Source of the DNA: JANSWY01 sp965243755
GTDB taxonomy: Bacteria; Bacteroidota; Bacteroidia; Cytophagales; Cyclobacteriaceae
Assembly: GCA_965243755.1 (NCBI GenBank)
Contig: CBDEVW010000005.1
Coordinates: 124,001-188,000 of the forward strand
Direction of reading: 5' to 3'
DNA: 64,000 nt
Shown here: positions 15,330-23,977 of the stretch, in pieces
How positions within the stretch are numbered: the first letter of the stretch is position 1
Layout: every line of letters begins with the position of its first letter
Notes under the pieces: generated by a model
Seen by the model: only the letters and a program-made list of their open reading frames with translations
Databases searched by the model: none
Told to the model about the DNA's origin: nothing
Translations under genes and position numbers: made by a program

Positions 15330-16187
15330 ATGTCATTAAACTATATCCATTGGGATCCCGACCCGGAGATCATTAATTTATTTGGTTTCTCTATACGTTA
15401 CTACGGCCTGCTCTTCGTGAGCGGTTTGATGCTATGTATTTACCTGCTGGGAGAGCTCTTTAAAAAGGAACAAATTTCGATGGGCAACCTGGAGAAGCTG
15501 TCGATGTACGCCATGTTGGGGATTCTTATCGGGGCGCGGCTTGGGCATTGTTTGTTCTACGAGCCTTCATATTATCTATCACATCCTTTGGAGATGCTGC
15601 TTCCTGTTTCTTTTCTGCCCGATGGCGGCATAAAGTTTACCGGTTACCAGGGACTGGCAAGTCATGGGGGAGTGCTGGGAGTTTTGATCGCCCTGTACAT
15701 TTATTCCAGGAAAACAAAACACGCCATGATTGATGCCATTGACCTGATTGCGGTGGTTGCGGGCATCAGTTTTGGATTCATCCGGATAGCAAACTTCATG
15801 AATTCTGAAATCATAGGCATGCCAACAACCAAGCCATGGGCAGTGATATTTGGCCGGGTGGATAATGTACCGAGGCACCCGTCACAATTGTATGAAGCAC
15901 TGACCTATCTGATCATTTTTGCGATCATGATGATGCTTTATAGAAAAATGAGAAATCGTCTCAGGAATGGCGCACTCTTTGGCATTGCGACGGTGCTGTT
16001 TTTTGTTGCACGATTCATGATCGAGTTTACCAAGGAAGATCAGGTGGGATTCGAAGAAGACATGATCTTGAATATGGGCCAATTACTTAGTCTTCCTTAC
16101 ATTGCAGTAGGCATAGGATTCATCATTTTTGGTGTTTGGAAGACAAAAATTAAGCGAGATAAAATGAACTCTGAAAGCACTCAGTAG
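15330..16187 (+). CDS. lgt: Prolipoprotein diacylglyceryl transferase
   Basis: Lgt transfers a diacylglyceryl group from phosphatidylglycerol to the lipobox Cys of prelipoproteins at the inner membrane, the first step of lipoprotein maturation. The protein has seven hydrophobic helices, the signature region FGFIRIANFMNSEIIG with the essential Arg and Asn, and the RHPSQLYEA motif. The frame opens earlier at a TTG (15297), but the ATG at 15330 (MSLNYIHWDPDPEI) matches the usual start of the family and gives 285 residues. Several lipoproteins in this window (SusD, GH30, PKD, FAD oxidoreductase) would be its substrates. Confidence 0.96.
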   Translation: MSLNYIHWDPDPEIINLFGFSIRYYGLLFVSGLMLCIYLLGELFKKEQISMGNLEKLSMYAMLGILIGARLGHCLFYEPSYYLSHPLEMLLPVSFLPDGGIKFTGYQGLASHGGVLGVLIALYIYSRKTKHAMIDAIDLIAVVAGISFGFIRIANFMNSEIIGMPTTKPWAVIFGRVDNVPRHPSQLYEALTYLIIFAIMMMLYRKMRNRLRNGALFGIATVLFFVARFMIEFTKEDQVGFEEDMILNMGQLLSLPYIAVGIGFIIFGVWKTKIKRDKMNSESTQ

Positions 16188-16239
16188 CCCGGCTTGACTC
16201 ACTGACCGACCAGGTGTGCTCTATCTACCTCAAAATAAA

Positions 16240-16268
16240 ATGGCCACCCTGCAAACGAGAGCGGCCAT
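16240..16268 (-). terminator. Probable terminator of the exported-protein gene at 16323-17966
   Basis: On the minus strand ATGGCC and GGCCAT form a 6-bp stem around a 17-base loop, followed by TTTTATTTTG. It lies 55 bases after the stop codon at 16323 and suits a rho-independent terminator, though the loop is long. Confidence 0.5.
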
Positions 16269-16322
16269 CTGTGGAACCCGGTTTGTTAAATCTTTAGTTT
16301 ATTCCTGATCTGTGAATTAGAG

Positions 16323-17966
16323 TTAAAGTACTGTAGGGTCAAATTTACCAAGCCAGATCTGTCTGCCCTTCTCGCCACCGTATCCAAGGAAAACCAACTT
16401 CTTGCCTCCTTCAATTTTCACAAGTGGAGTACTCGGGAAAATGAAAAACTCACCTTCACCCAGGGTTTTGAATTCATCCAGTTGGCCACTGGAGATATCA
16501 AACTGTCCGGCCCGATACTGTATCTGTGGAATTGTGACAGTGGTATTGGTTTCAACAACTTTATTATCGGCTCGGTAGGTGTAAGATGTCCAGCTTCTTA
16601 CGGCAACATCATGCAGCAATTCCAGGAACCAGTACAGCTTACCATCCGATCCTTCGAAAATGGTGCCTTGTGTGGGGATGTTCTTAGCTCCTTTCTGAGT
16701 ACTCTCAACAGAGTAGAGTCTTTTGAAATTTCCATTGGGGCCAAAGTGAAACAAGAACAAATCTCCATATATGGGCCCTGATTTGGTGCCAAGGTTAAGA
16801 TAATCCTGTGCGGTAATAAACAGGTCTCCACTTGCGGTAATATCCATGCTGTTGAACTTTACACTTTTACCACTGTACGCTTTGGCTTTTTTCTGGTTCT
16901 GGGGCTTTTCGATTTTTGCATTGATTTCATCCAGTGATGGAGCCGAAACAAAATCCACCTGATCACCAGTCACCTTCAATACCTGAAAGAGGTCCTGTTT
17001 ACCCGAACCGATGACAGCTGTCAGGGTCTGATGCTTCTCTCCCACATTCTTTGATTCCCCAATGCCATACACATAAACTGACCCATCACGTTCATCGGCA
17101 CCTAGTATTTGCCAGTTGAGTGTTTTAGAATCAAAGTTGATCTTTGTTTTTACTTCACCGTCGGGGCTGATTCGCACATAAGTACAGTTCTGTACATTTG
17201 GGTCAGCATTTTCCTTTGGCTTGTATACTCCCTTGCCACCAGCGGCGGCAAATATCATTACATAGTCAGTTGCTTCAGCATCATCGGTACTTGGAAGTGC
17301 ACCTGAATATAGCAGTCGTTGCACATATTTTACATCGAGCTCAACATCGCTCACTACTTCCAGGTCGCTGTTGATCCTTAATAGACGATAACTTTTGATC
17401 ACAAAATACTTATCGGGTTGTCCGGCAATGGCTACCACTTCGCCAGTTTCGGGATTGTCGTAATGTGCTACATAAGTGAGCTTTCTCTTTCCGGGATCTT
17501 TGAAATCGATCTTGTCCAGTTCTTTGACAGTGCTCTTGTAGTTGCCGGTAAACCAATTGTATTTGTAGGTAGTTTCCTGCTTTTTTACCACCAGCTTCAT
17601 GGTTCTGCTTGGCCCTGCAGATACACTTTGGATGGTATATTCATCTCCCCTGTATCTTTTGGCATATTTTGATCCTTTGGCTTTTTCCAGGGGAATTTCT
17701 TCGGTTTCTTCCTTTAGGAAATTCAGCTCATAATCGAAGGTGATTTTATCTACCTGGATAGATCGGTTCTTCGTATTTCGTACATATTCAAATTGTATCT
17801 GTCTCAGTTGGTCATCGGCGCTTACCATTCTGGGCATGCCCAGGTTTTCGAAGTTAATGGTCCTTTTATCCAGGTCGTGAACAACTTCCGCACTCAGTAT
17901 TCCTGACTGGGCATAGGTGGAGATAGTCAATCCTAAGCATACTATCAGTAAAATAATTTGTTTCAT
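16323..17966 (-). CDS. Exported protein of unknown function
   Basis: From the ATG at 17966 the product is 547 residues with a clear signal peptide (MKQIILLIVCLGLTISTYAQ). The rest is beta-rich, with repeated strand patterns such as YFVIKSYRLLRINSDLEV, YVRISPDGEVKTKIN and DLFLFHFGPNGNFKRLY, which suggests a beta-propeller-like structure. I do not recognise a named family. The frame is open to an ATG at 18077 that overlaps the stop of the orphan LuxR gene by four bases (ATGA); that start would put 37 residues before the signal peptide, so I prefer 17966, but the overlap hints at co-transcription with the regulator. Confidence 0.75.
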   Translation of the reverse strand: MKQIILLIVCLGLTISTYAQSGILSAEVVHDLDKRTINFENLGMPRMVSADDQLRQIQFEYVRNTKNRSIQVDKITFDYELNFLKEETEEIPLEKAKGSKYAKRYRGDEYTIQSVSAGPSRTMKLVVKKQETTYKYNWFTGNYKSTVKELDKIDFKDPGKRKLTYVAHYDNPETGEVVAIAGQPDKYFVIKSYRLLRINSDLEVVSDVELDVKYVQRLLYSGALPSTDDAEATDYVMIFAAAGGKGVYKPKENADPNVQNCTYVRISPDGEVKTKINFDSKTLNWQILGADERDGSVYVYGIGESKNVGEKHQTLTAVIGSGKQDLFQVLKVTGDQVDFVSAPSLDEINAKIEKPQNQKKAKAYSGKSVKFNSMDITASGDLFITAQDYLNLGTKSGPIYGDLFLFHFGPNGNFKRLYSVESTQKGAKNIPTQGTIFEGSDGKLYWFLELLHDVAVRSWTSYTYRADNKVVETNTTVTIPQIQYRAGQFDISSGQLDEFKTLGEGEFFIFPSTPLVKIEGGKKLVFLGYGGEKGRQIWLGKFDPTVL

Positions 17967-18073
17967 AGGGATATAATTTTGATTTTCAATGGAATTCGCA
18001 TTTTCTAAAACATCAACCAGATAAGCTTTTTTGGCTTCAATATTCATTACCGGTTGGCGTCCGAAGATCATGC

Positions 18074-18286
18074 TCATTTAATGGTTAATTGTTTAGATTT
18101 TTTATTGAACAAGTGCTTTACCAGTCCCACCACACTGGTCACGCCTGATTTGGAGTAAATGTTTTTGCGGTGCGTTTCTACCGTTCTTTCACTAATCCCC
18201 AATTCTTTGGCTATTACAGAGCTTGGTTTTTCATCCAGGATAAGCTGTATGATCTCTTTTTCGCGTGGTGTAAATGGTACTGACAT
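18074..18286 (-). CDS. Stand-alone LuxR-type DNA-binding domain protein
   Basis: The product consists only of a GerE/LuxR helix-turn-helix domain: FTPREKEIIQLILDEKPSSVIAKELGISERTVETHRKNIY. There is no receiver, PAS or TPR input domain. I take the ATG at 18286 (MSVPFTPRE, 70 residues). The frame opens 17 codons earlier at 18337, but that ATG falls inside a 14-bp palindrome and lies upstream of a plausible -7 box. Its stop overlaps an ATG of the downstream frame by four bases, so it may control and be coupled to the exported-protein gene. It may act by dimerising with another regulator or bind DNA constitutively. Confidence 0.8.
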   Translation of the reverse strand: MSVPFTPREKEIIQLILDEKPSSVIAKELGISERTVETHRKNIYSKSGVTSVVGLVKHLFNKKSKQLTIK

Positions 18287-18306
18287 TTGTATTAAAGATT
18301 TTAAAT

Positions 18307-18341
18307 CAAAGTTGCGATATATGCAGGCCTGATGCATCAGG
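18307..18341 (-). promoter_or_regulatory. Candidate promoter and palindromic operator of the orphan LuxR gene
   Basis: CCTGATGCATCAGG at 18328-18341 is a perfect 14-bp palindrome. On the minus strand it lies 13 bases upstream of CAACTTTG (18314-18307), a one-mismatch copy of the Bacteroidota -7 box TAnnTTTG. The palindrome would therefore cover the -33 region, the expected place for a repressor site. Autoregulation is an inference. Confidence 0.4.
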
Positions 18342-18497
18342 GGAAATATGCATTTTGCAGTAGGGGATTTCCCTTAGTGGAGATCATTTAGGAGAATAAT
18401 CTCACCTATATTGGTGTAGATATTGCACAACAGCACAGGAAATTTTGACAACAGGACAAACACAGATTACTTTTCGACACCCATTAAAGACCCACAG

Positions 18498-19265
18498 ATG
18501 AAACGATTTCAATTAATTATTTTTTTGGTGATTACATGTGCACACAGTTACGCACAAACACAGGCAGATTTAAACAGCCGGGCAGCAGATGAATTCAAAG
18601 AGGCAGACAATGAACTCAACGCTACCTACCAGATGATAATGAAGGCATATGCTGATGATCCCACGTTTTTATCAGCTTTGCGAACTTCCCAGCGAAACTG
18701 GATCACTTTCCGGGATTCAGAACTCAAAATGAGATACCCTGATCGCGAGCCGGGCTGGTACGGGAGCATTCAACCCATGTGTGTTTCCAGGTACATGGCT
18801 GAGCTCACCAGGGATCGCACTGAAACATTGAAACAATGGCTTATCGGGATAGAAGAGGGTGATGCATGTGCCGGGAGTGTCAGATACATGGATGAACCCG
18901 AATTGCTTCAGGAGGTACAAAATGAAGACCTTGTACGGGTACTCAATAATCTGACGGTTGTAGATCAAATGGAGACCGAAGAATTATACATTAAAGTGAT
19001 AACCACTCCCTTTTTCTATTCCGATGGGACCATCGCGGATCTAGAAATAAAGAACATGTGGATAGCTGTTTCTGAATATAGCGAAGTGGCCACAGAGTCG
19101 CTCTACAGGCTGAATAACTTAAACACACCAACAGTAGTGAGTTTTACTGAAACAGAACCCTGGATTTACAATTTGCTCATCGAACATATTGAACGCGGTG
19201 AAAAGCAACAACTTGTGTTAAAGATCTCAACGGAAGGAGTGGAGGTTATGTCAGAAGGCGATTAG
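18498..19265 (+). CDS. Exported LprI-domain protein
   Basis: The 255-residue protein has a signal peptide (MKRFQLIIFLVITCAHSYAQ). A domain with the LprI/DUF1311 pattern follows (about residues 22-125): DLNSRAADEFKEADNELNATYQ, the helix with LRTSQRNWITFRDSE, and paired Cys residues (C94 and C117 region). This domain is found in lysozyme-inhibitor-like proteins of the envelope. The C-terminal 130 residues are not recognised. The frame opens at 18423, but the ATG at 18498 gives the signal peptide directly. It is divergent from the orphan LuxR gene. Confidence 0.78.
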   Translation: MKRFQLIIFLVITCAHSYAQTQADLNSRAADEFKEADNELNATYQMIMKAYADDPTFLSALRTSQRNWITFRDSELKMRYPDREPGWYGSIQPMCVSRYMAELTRDRTETLKQWLIGIEEGDACAGSVRYMDEPELLQEVQNEDLVRVLNNLTVVDQMETEELYIKVITTPFFYSDGTIADLEIKNMWIAVSEYSEVATESLYRLNNLNTPTVVSFTETEPWIYNLLIEHIERGEKQQLVLKISTEGVEVMSEGD

Positions 19266-19388
19266 TCGTAGGAGCAACAATTTAAATGTGCGTAATGATG
19301 TAATTATGATGTAATTCAGGATTAGGTTCTGCGGCGATTTGCAAGGTATTTTTACCTAAACTGCTGCAGTAATACAAAACATTGAATT

Positions 19389-20291
19389 ATGCGCTTATTA
19401 ATAATGATCATTACGGCATCATTTTTATTTGCCTGTGATGAAAATACCGATCCTCCACAGCCCACGCTTAAGGCCAACTTTAGCTGGGAAGATGACTACA
19501 ATAATTATCTGGGGGTGCAATTCCAAAATCATTCAAAAAACGCAGAGCGTTACCATTGGAATTTTGGTGATGGCAATACCTCAACCCTGGAAAACCCAAA
19601 CCATGTTTATGACCAAAGCGGGGATTATGATGTCACATTGCAGGCTTATGCCAGTGATGGTAGCAGCGACTCAATCACCAAAAACCTCACCCTGGTAAGT
19701 GTTCCAACTCCTCCACTTTGGTCACTGACAGCTGATGAGTCAAAGACATGGAAATTGTATCGGGTGGGATCGCCAGTATCCTTTGGTCCAGATTCTTCTC
19801 AACCTGATTTGTATTGGTCAGGATTTCTCAATGACGGGAGCCGCAGTTGCCTTTTCAAACATGAGTTTACTTTTCACAGGGACATGACTTTCACATTTGA
19901 AGATCACAATGGCTTTTACGGAGATTGGCAAATATGGCCCCAGGAGTATGAGGAATATGAAAATTGCTTTCAACCTAATGCTTCCAATATGGTTGTCAAT
20001 GGCGTTGACTTGTCATTGTGGCGTTCGTCCACTCATACCTTTCAGGTAAACTTTGAAGATCAATCGATCACCCTATTCGGTAAGGGGGCATGGATGGGGT
20101 TTCCATATTTGGGGACAACCGAAAATCATGGAACCAATATGCCTGATTCCGTCACTTTTTCTTACACCATAGTATCATTGGAAAACCATGATGTTTTAAC
20201 CATAAACTTTGACCATGGGAATGAGGGGTACTGGACATTTAACTATGCCAGCTACCGCGACATTGAAAATGAGCCCCAATTGGTAGAATAA
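19389..20291 (+). CDS. PKD-domain lipoprotein
   Basis: The 300-residue protein begins with a lipoprotein signal (MRLLIMIITASFLFAC, lipobox Cys16). A PKD domain follows at about residues 28-107, with the typical WNFGDGNTSTLENPNHVY and GDYDVTL. The remaining 190 residues are Trp- and Tyr-rich (SKTWKLYRVG, GDWQIWP, WTFNYASY), a type often found in surface lipoproteins of Bacteroidota that bind glycans or proteins. It is a single gene between the LprI protein and htpG. The ligand is unknown. Confidence 0.8.
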   Translation: MRLLIMIITASFLFACDENTDPPQPTLKANFSWEDDYNNYLGVQFQNHSKNAERYHWNFGDGNTSTLENPNHVYDQSGDYDVTLQAYASDGSSDSITKNLTLVSVPTPPLWSLTADESKTWKLYRVGSPVSFGPDSSQPDLYWSGFLNDGSRSCLFKHEFTFHRDMTFTFEDHNGFYGDWQIWPQEYEEYENCFQPNASNMVVNGVDLSLWRSSTHTFQVNFEDQSITLFGKGAWMGFPYLGTTENHGTNMPDSVTFSYTIVSLENHDVLTINFDHGNEGYWTFNYASYRDIENEPQLVE

Positions 20292-20331
20292 CTTTAACCA
20301 AATACAGCCATGAAAAACTCAAGACTCAAAA

Positions 20332-20366
20332 CCCAAAACTCCAAACCCAAAACTCCAAACCCAACC
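20332..20366. repeat. Short tandem repeat
   Basis: The 14-base unit CCCAAAACTCCAAA occurs twice in direct succession and is followed by a partial third CCCAACC, after a related ACTCAAGACTCAAAA. It lies in the gap before htpG. It resembles the ACTCAAAAC-type simple repeats seen between genes in related genomes. Confidence 0.75.
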
Positions 20367-20455
20367 AACCCTGCCATCCTGTCAGTATTTCTGCTTTGGC
20401 AAAGACTTTGTAATGTGACGGCTGACATTAATTAATTAACTGTTAGCAGAAAAAG

Positions 20456-22348
20456 ATGGCAGAAAAAGGTACGATTTCAATTCATACGGAAAATATATTT
20501 CCGATCATTAAAAAGTTTCTCTACTCAGATCACGAGATATTTTTGAGAGAGTTAGTTTCCAATGCAGTGGATGCATCCCAGAAGATCAAAAGACTGGCTT
20601 CCCTGGGAGAGTATGGGGGTGAACTCGGAGACTTAACCATCGAGGTGAGCTTTGACGAAAAGAAAAAAACCATCACCATACTCGATAAAGGTATCGGTAT
20701 GACCGCCGATGAGATCAAAAAATACATTAACCAGATAGCATTCTCAGGAGCTACAGAGTTTGTTGAGAAGTATAAAGACAAGGGAGAAGATCAGCAGATC
20801 ATTGGTCACTTCGGGTTAGGATTTTATTCTGCTTTCATGGTTGCCAAAAAAGTGGAGATCAACACACTTTCTTACCAGGAAGGAGCCAAAGCGGCCAAGT
20901 GGGTTTGTGATGGTAGCACAGAGTTTGAGATCAAAGCTTCTAAGAAGAAAGAGAGAGGTACCGAGATCATCCTTCATATTGCGGAGGATTCAGAAGAATT
21001 CCTGAATAAGGCAAGACTTCAGCAAATCCTGGATAAGTACTCTAAGTTCATGCCTGTTCCAATCAAATTTGGCGAGAAGGATGAGAGGGTAGAAGATGGC
21101 AAAGATGATGAAGGAAAAACCAAGTACAAGACGGTAAAAGTTGATAACATCATCAACAATACTACACCGCTATGGACCAAATCTCCTTCAGACCTTAAGG
21201 ATGAAGATTACCTCGACTTCTATAAAGAATTGTATCCGTTTAGTGAAGAACCGCTGTTCTGGATACACCTTAATGTGGATTACCCTTTCAACCTTACAGG
21301 TATCCTCTATTTCCCTAAGGTGAAGAAAGAATTTGAAATCCAGAAAAACAAAATTCAATTGTTCTCACGCCAGGTATTCATCACTGATGAGGTGAAAGAT
21401 GTAGTACCTGAATTCCTGATGCTTCTTCATGGGGTAATCGATTCACCGGACATCCCGTTGAATGTATCCCGAAGCTTCCTGCAGGCAGATGGTAATGTGA
21501 AGAAAATCAACACCTATATCACCAAAAAAGTCGCTGACAAGCTTGGTGAGCTGTTCAAAAATGACAGAGAGGCTTACGAAAAGAAATGGTCTGACATTGG
21601 CATTTTCGTTAAGTATGGAATGATTTCCGAGCAGAAGTTTGATGAGAAAGCCAAGGACTTTTTATTGCTTCAAAATACTGAAGACAAGTTCTACACACTG
21701 GAGGAATACAAAGAGCAGGTTAAAGCCAATCAGACGGATAAAGATGGTAAAGTAGTTTACCTATACACTACCGATGAGGATGCACAGCACGGCTATATCG
21801 ATAGTGCTAAAACGAGAGGCTATGATGTGTTGAAGCTTGACAGCATTATTGACAGCCATTTCCTCAATCACCTGGAGCAGAAAGGTGAAGTAACACTGAA
21901 AAGAGTAGATGCAGATGTTGTTGACAAACTGATCGAAAAAGAGGAGAAAAAGGAGTCTGTGCTTTCTGAAGATGAGAGCAAGGCACTGAAGGAATTGGTA
22001 GAAAATACGATCAATAACAAGAATGCGACTGTTCATGTAGAGTCACTGGCTACTGATGACCTGCCAATGATTGTTACATTACCAGAGTTTATGCGAAGGA
22101 TGAAAGACATGGCTGCTACTGGTGGCGGTGGAGGCATGTTCATGATGGGAGATATGCCGGATCAGTTAAATGTATCAGTAAATGCGAACCATGCACTGAT
22201 CAGCAAAATACTGAAGTCGGAATCTGATGATGAGAAAAAAGACCTGATCAAACAAGCTTATGACCTGGCACTGCTTCACCAGGGTATGCTGAAAGGTCCA
22301 GATCTGACCAACTTCATCAAACGTAGTGTTGCTTTAAATTCTAAATAG
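20456..22348 (+). CDS. htpG: Molecular chaperone HtpG (Hsp90)
   Basis: This is a 630-residue cytosolic Hsp90 ATPase that helps fold or protect client proteins under stress. The N-terminal GHKL ATPase motifs are intact: FLRELVSNAVDAS (Asn and Glu for ATP hydrolysis), ILDKGIGMT and GHFGLGFYSAFMV. The middle domain includes FNLTGILYFPK and the catalytic-loop Arg region VSRSFLQ. The C-terminal dimerisation domain ends at SVALNSK. The family has about 610-640 residues, so it is full length. It stands alone and is followed by a terminator. No obvious heat-shock operator was identified upstream. Confidence 0.98.
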   Translation: MAEKGTISIHTENIFPIIKKFLYSDHEIFLRELVSNAVDASQKIKRLASLGEYGGELGDLTIEVSFDEKKKTITILDKGIGMTADEIKKYINQIAFSGATEFVEKYKDKGEDQQIIGHFGLGFYSAFMVAKKVEINTLSYQEGAKAAKWVCDGSTEFEIKASKKKERGTEIILHIAEDSEEFLNKARLQQILDKYSKFMPVPIKFGEKDERVEDGKDDEGKTKYKTVKVDNIINNTTPLWTKSPSDLKDEDYLDFYKELYPFSEEPLFWIHLNVDYPFNLTGILYFPKVKKEFEIQKNKIQLFSRQVFITDEVKDVVPEFLMLLHGVIDSPDIPLNVSRSFLQADGNVKKINTYITKKVADKLGELFKNDREAYEKKWSDIGIFVKYGMISEQKFDEKAKDFLLLQNTEDKFYTLEEYKEQVKANQTDKDGKVVYLYTTDEDAQHGYIDSAKTRGYDVLKLDSIIDSHFLNHLEQKGEVTLKRVDADVVDKLIEKEEKKESVLSEDESKALKELVENTINNKNATVHVESLATDDLPMIVTLPEFMRRMKDMAATGGGGGMFMMGDMPDQLNVSVNANHALISKILKSESDDEKKDLIKQAYDLALLHQGMLKGPDLTNFIKRSVALNSK

Positions 22349-22373
22349 GAATAATTATCCAGCTATAGATGAG

Positions 22374-22404
22374 GAGAGTGTCTCAAAAGGACACTCTCTT
22401 CTTG
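22374..22404 (+). terminator. Rho-independent terminator after htpG
   Basis: GAGAGTGTC (22374-22382) and GACACTCTC (22390-22398) form a perfect 9-bp stem with a 7-base loop and are followed by TTCTTGTTT. It lies 26 bases after the htpG stop codon. Confidence 0.85.
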
Positions 22405-22484
22405 TTTGGAAGCATATTGGTTATTGTTTTGGGGGACTAGAGCTGACATTGAAAAATTACTGGATATTTCTGATTGGTGTTTAA

Positions 22485-22504
22485 ATGGTGTAATTTTACA
22501 TCAT
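22485..22504 (+). promoter_or_regulatory. Palindromic operator over the antitoxin start codon
   Basis: ATGGTGTAATTTTACATCAT is a near-perfect 20-bp palindrome: the arms ATG-n-TGTAA and TTACA-n-CAT are fully complementary except one position each side. It ends inside the ATG of the ParD-like gene at 22503. Type II antitoxins of this fold bind such sites to repress their own operon. TAATTTTA at 22491 is a one-mismatch -7 box within it. Confidence 0.6.
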
Positions 22505-22742
22505 GCCTAGACAAAGTATTACATTTACGAAACCAAATGATGAGTGGCTCAAAAGTCAGATAGAAAACAATGAGTACCTCAGTAAAAGCGAGCTTATTAA
22601 CGATTTGATCCGACAAGCCAGAAAACAACAGAGTCAGGTTGATTGGATTAGATTAAAATTGGAATCAGCTGAAAAAAGTGGATTCACTGATGATCGGTAT
22701 GATGAAATACTGAGAATATCCAGGGGTTCAAATAATGGCTGA
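22503..22742 (+). CDS. ParD-like antitoxin
   Basis: The 79-residue protein has an N-terminal ribbon-helix-helix segment (SITFTKPNDEWLKSQIENNEYLSKSELINDLIRQARKQ, residues 5-43) typical of ParD/CopG-type antitoxins. A C-terminal helical part (residues 45-79) should wrap around the toxin. It is expected to neutralise the ParE-like toxin encoded next and to repress the operon through the palindrome overlapping its start codon. Its end overlaps the toxin start by eight bases, the usual antitoxin-first arrangement. Confidence 0.9.
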   Translation: MPRQSITFTKPNDEWLKSQIENNEYLSKSELINDLIRQARKQQSQVDWIRLKLESAEKSGFTDDRYDEILRISRGSNNG

Positions 22743-23025
22743 ATATAGGTTAAGCAATCTCGCTAAGGAGGACCTAATCAGAATTCACCAATATGGGGTT
22801 TTGCAATTTGGAGAAGCGCAGGCAGACAAATACTTACGATCGCTTTTCGAACATTTCGAAATTATTGCAGAACGGCCATTTGCTTTTGAGACAGTAGATT
22901 TTATTAAGGCGGGTTATCGAAGATGTGTTTGTGGTGTTGATAGTATATTTTATAGACATGATAATGGAGTGGTCGAGATAATGGCTATAGTGGGTAGGCA
23001 GAATCTGGATAAAATCTTTAAATGA
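22735..23025 (+). CDS. ParE/RelE-superfamily toxin
   Basis: The 96-residue protein matches the ParE branch of the RelE/ParE fold: the start YRLSNLAKEDLIRIHQYGVLQFGEAQADKY, the central RPFAFE and GYRRCVCGVDSIFYRHD, and the C-terminal VEIMAIVGRQNLDKIF. ParE toxins poison DNA gyrase; whether this one does so cannot be read from the sequence. It overlaps the antitoxin by eight bases and is cotranscribed with it. No mobile-element ends are visible around the pair. Confidence 0.9.
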   Translation: MAEYRLSNLAKEDLIRIHQYGVLQFGEAQADKYLRSLFEHFEIIAERPFAFETVDFIKAGYRRCVCGVDSIFYRHDNGVVEIMAIVGRQNLDKIFK

Positions 23026-23134
23026 TACCAGCAAAAACAATCTTTCAGAGTCTCATCAAAAATCGATTGCAATAAGTTTTAAGCGCACATCTTCCAGCAA
23101 AATAGTTTTAAAAAGGTTCCGTTATATTAGCAGC

Positions 23135-23977
23135 ATGAAAAAATGGGCATACGGCATATTGGTATTTCTGTTTGGTTTTCTTGTAACCGCAAATTCGCAG
23201 GAAATAGATGATGCATTCACGGTTTCATACGATACACCACTTACCATCGACCTGGAATCTGAGGAAGAAATAGATGATGAGGAGCTGATCGAATCCAAAA
23301 AGAAGAAGCCCAAAAAGAATGTTTTTTACGGCCTCAAGACTAAAAGAGGATTTACCAAAACAGGATTTGGTAGCAGGTTGGTAGTAGAACAGTTCCACTA
23401 TCTGAAAGACTTTGTAGAGCCAGAACCTTACGTTCGCGACATCTACTGGTACGATTTCAAGAAAAAGAAAATCGTAAAATCCAGGAGGATAGATAAAAAA
23501 AACGGGGTGATTCTACATGGTCCATATGTCAAGAAGCTGGGAGAACAGGTCCTGGAAGAAGGGATATTTTATAAAGGAACCAAACATGGCCGCTGGATAA
23601 AGCTCAACCGGCATGACATTCTTCAGAGCAAAGAGAAGTTTTACAAGGGCTGGCCGAAAGAATCTAAAGTATCCTATTGGAACAAAGAAACAAGACAGAT
23701 CAGAGAGATTATTCCTGTACAGTTTGGTGAGAAAGAGGGGTACTACTATGCTTTTCATAAAAGTGGAAGAATAGCAGCTACCGGTGAATATCATTTTGAC
23801 CACAAAGTTGGCATCTGGTCTGAATACTATGATTCCAGAAGAAGAAAGAAAAGGGAAATACAGTATCCCGAAGACCCTTTTGACGATGAATTTGAGCCCT
23901 ACATCCTCAAGGAATGGGACGAAAACGGAAAATTAATATATGATCATCATAAATTTTTGAAGGCTATAGGGGATTAA
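23135..23977 (+). CDS. Exported MORN-like repeat protein
   Basis: The 280-residue product has a signal peptide (MKKWAYGILVFLFGFLVTANSQ). An acidic stretch (ESEEEIDDEELIE) and a Lys-rich stretch (KKKKPKKN) follow. The second half carries MORN-variant units such as EGIFYKGTKHGRWIKL, SGRIAATGEYHFDHKVGIWSEYY and KEWDENGKLIYD. Such repeats occur in Bacteroidota envelope proteins of unknown role and in some toxin-antitoxin antidotes. Its end overlaps the convergent GNAT gene by 14 bases. Confidence 0.75.
   Translation: MKKWAYGILVFLFGFLVTANSQEIDDAFTVSYDTPLTIDLESEEEIDDEELIESKKKKPKKNVFYGLKTKRGFTKTGFGSRLVVEQFHYLKDFVEPEPYVRDIYWYDFKKKKIVKSRRIDKKNGVILHGPYVKKLGEQVLEEGIFYKGTKHGRWIKLNRHDILQSKEKFYKGWPKESKVSYWNKETRQIREIIPVQFGEKEGYYYAFHKSGRIAATGEYHFDHKVGIWSEYYDSRRRKKREIQYPEDPFDDEFEPYILKEWDENGKLIYDHHKFLKAIGD

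Noticed and set aside
22503..23025. Toxin-antitoxin pair as the core of a defence island or mobile element
   Set aside because: No integrase, attachment site, inverted ends or other defence genes are visible around it.
14840..23070. Shared 13-mer AAAAATCGATTGC at two promoter regions
   Set aside because: A 13-base match is expected several times by chance in an AT-rich 64 kb window.
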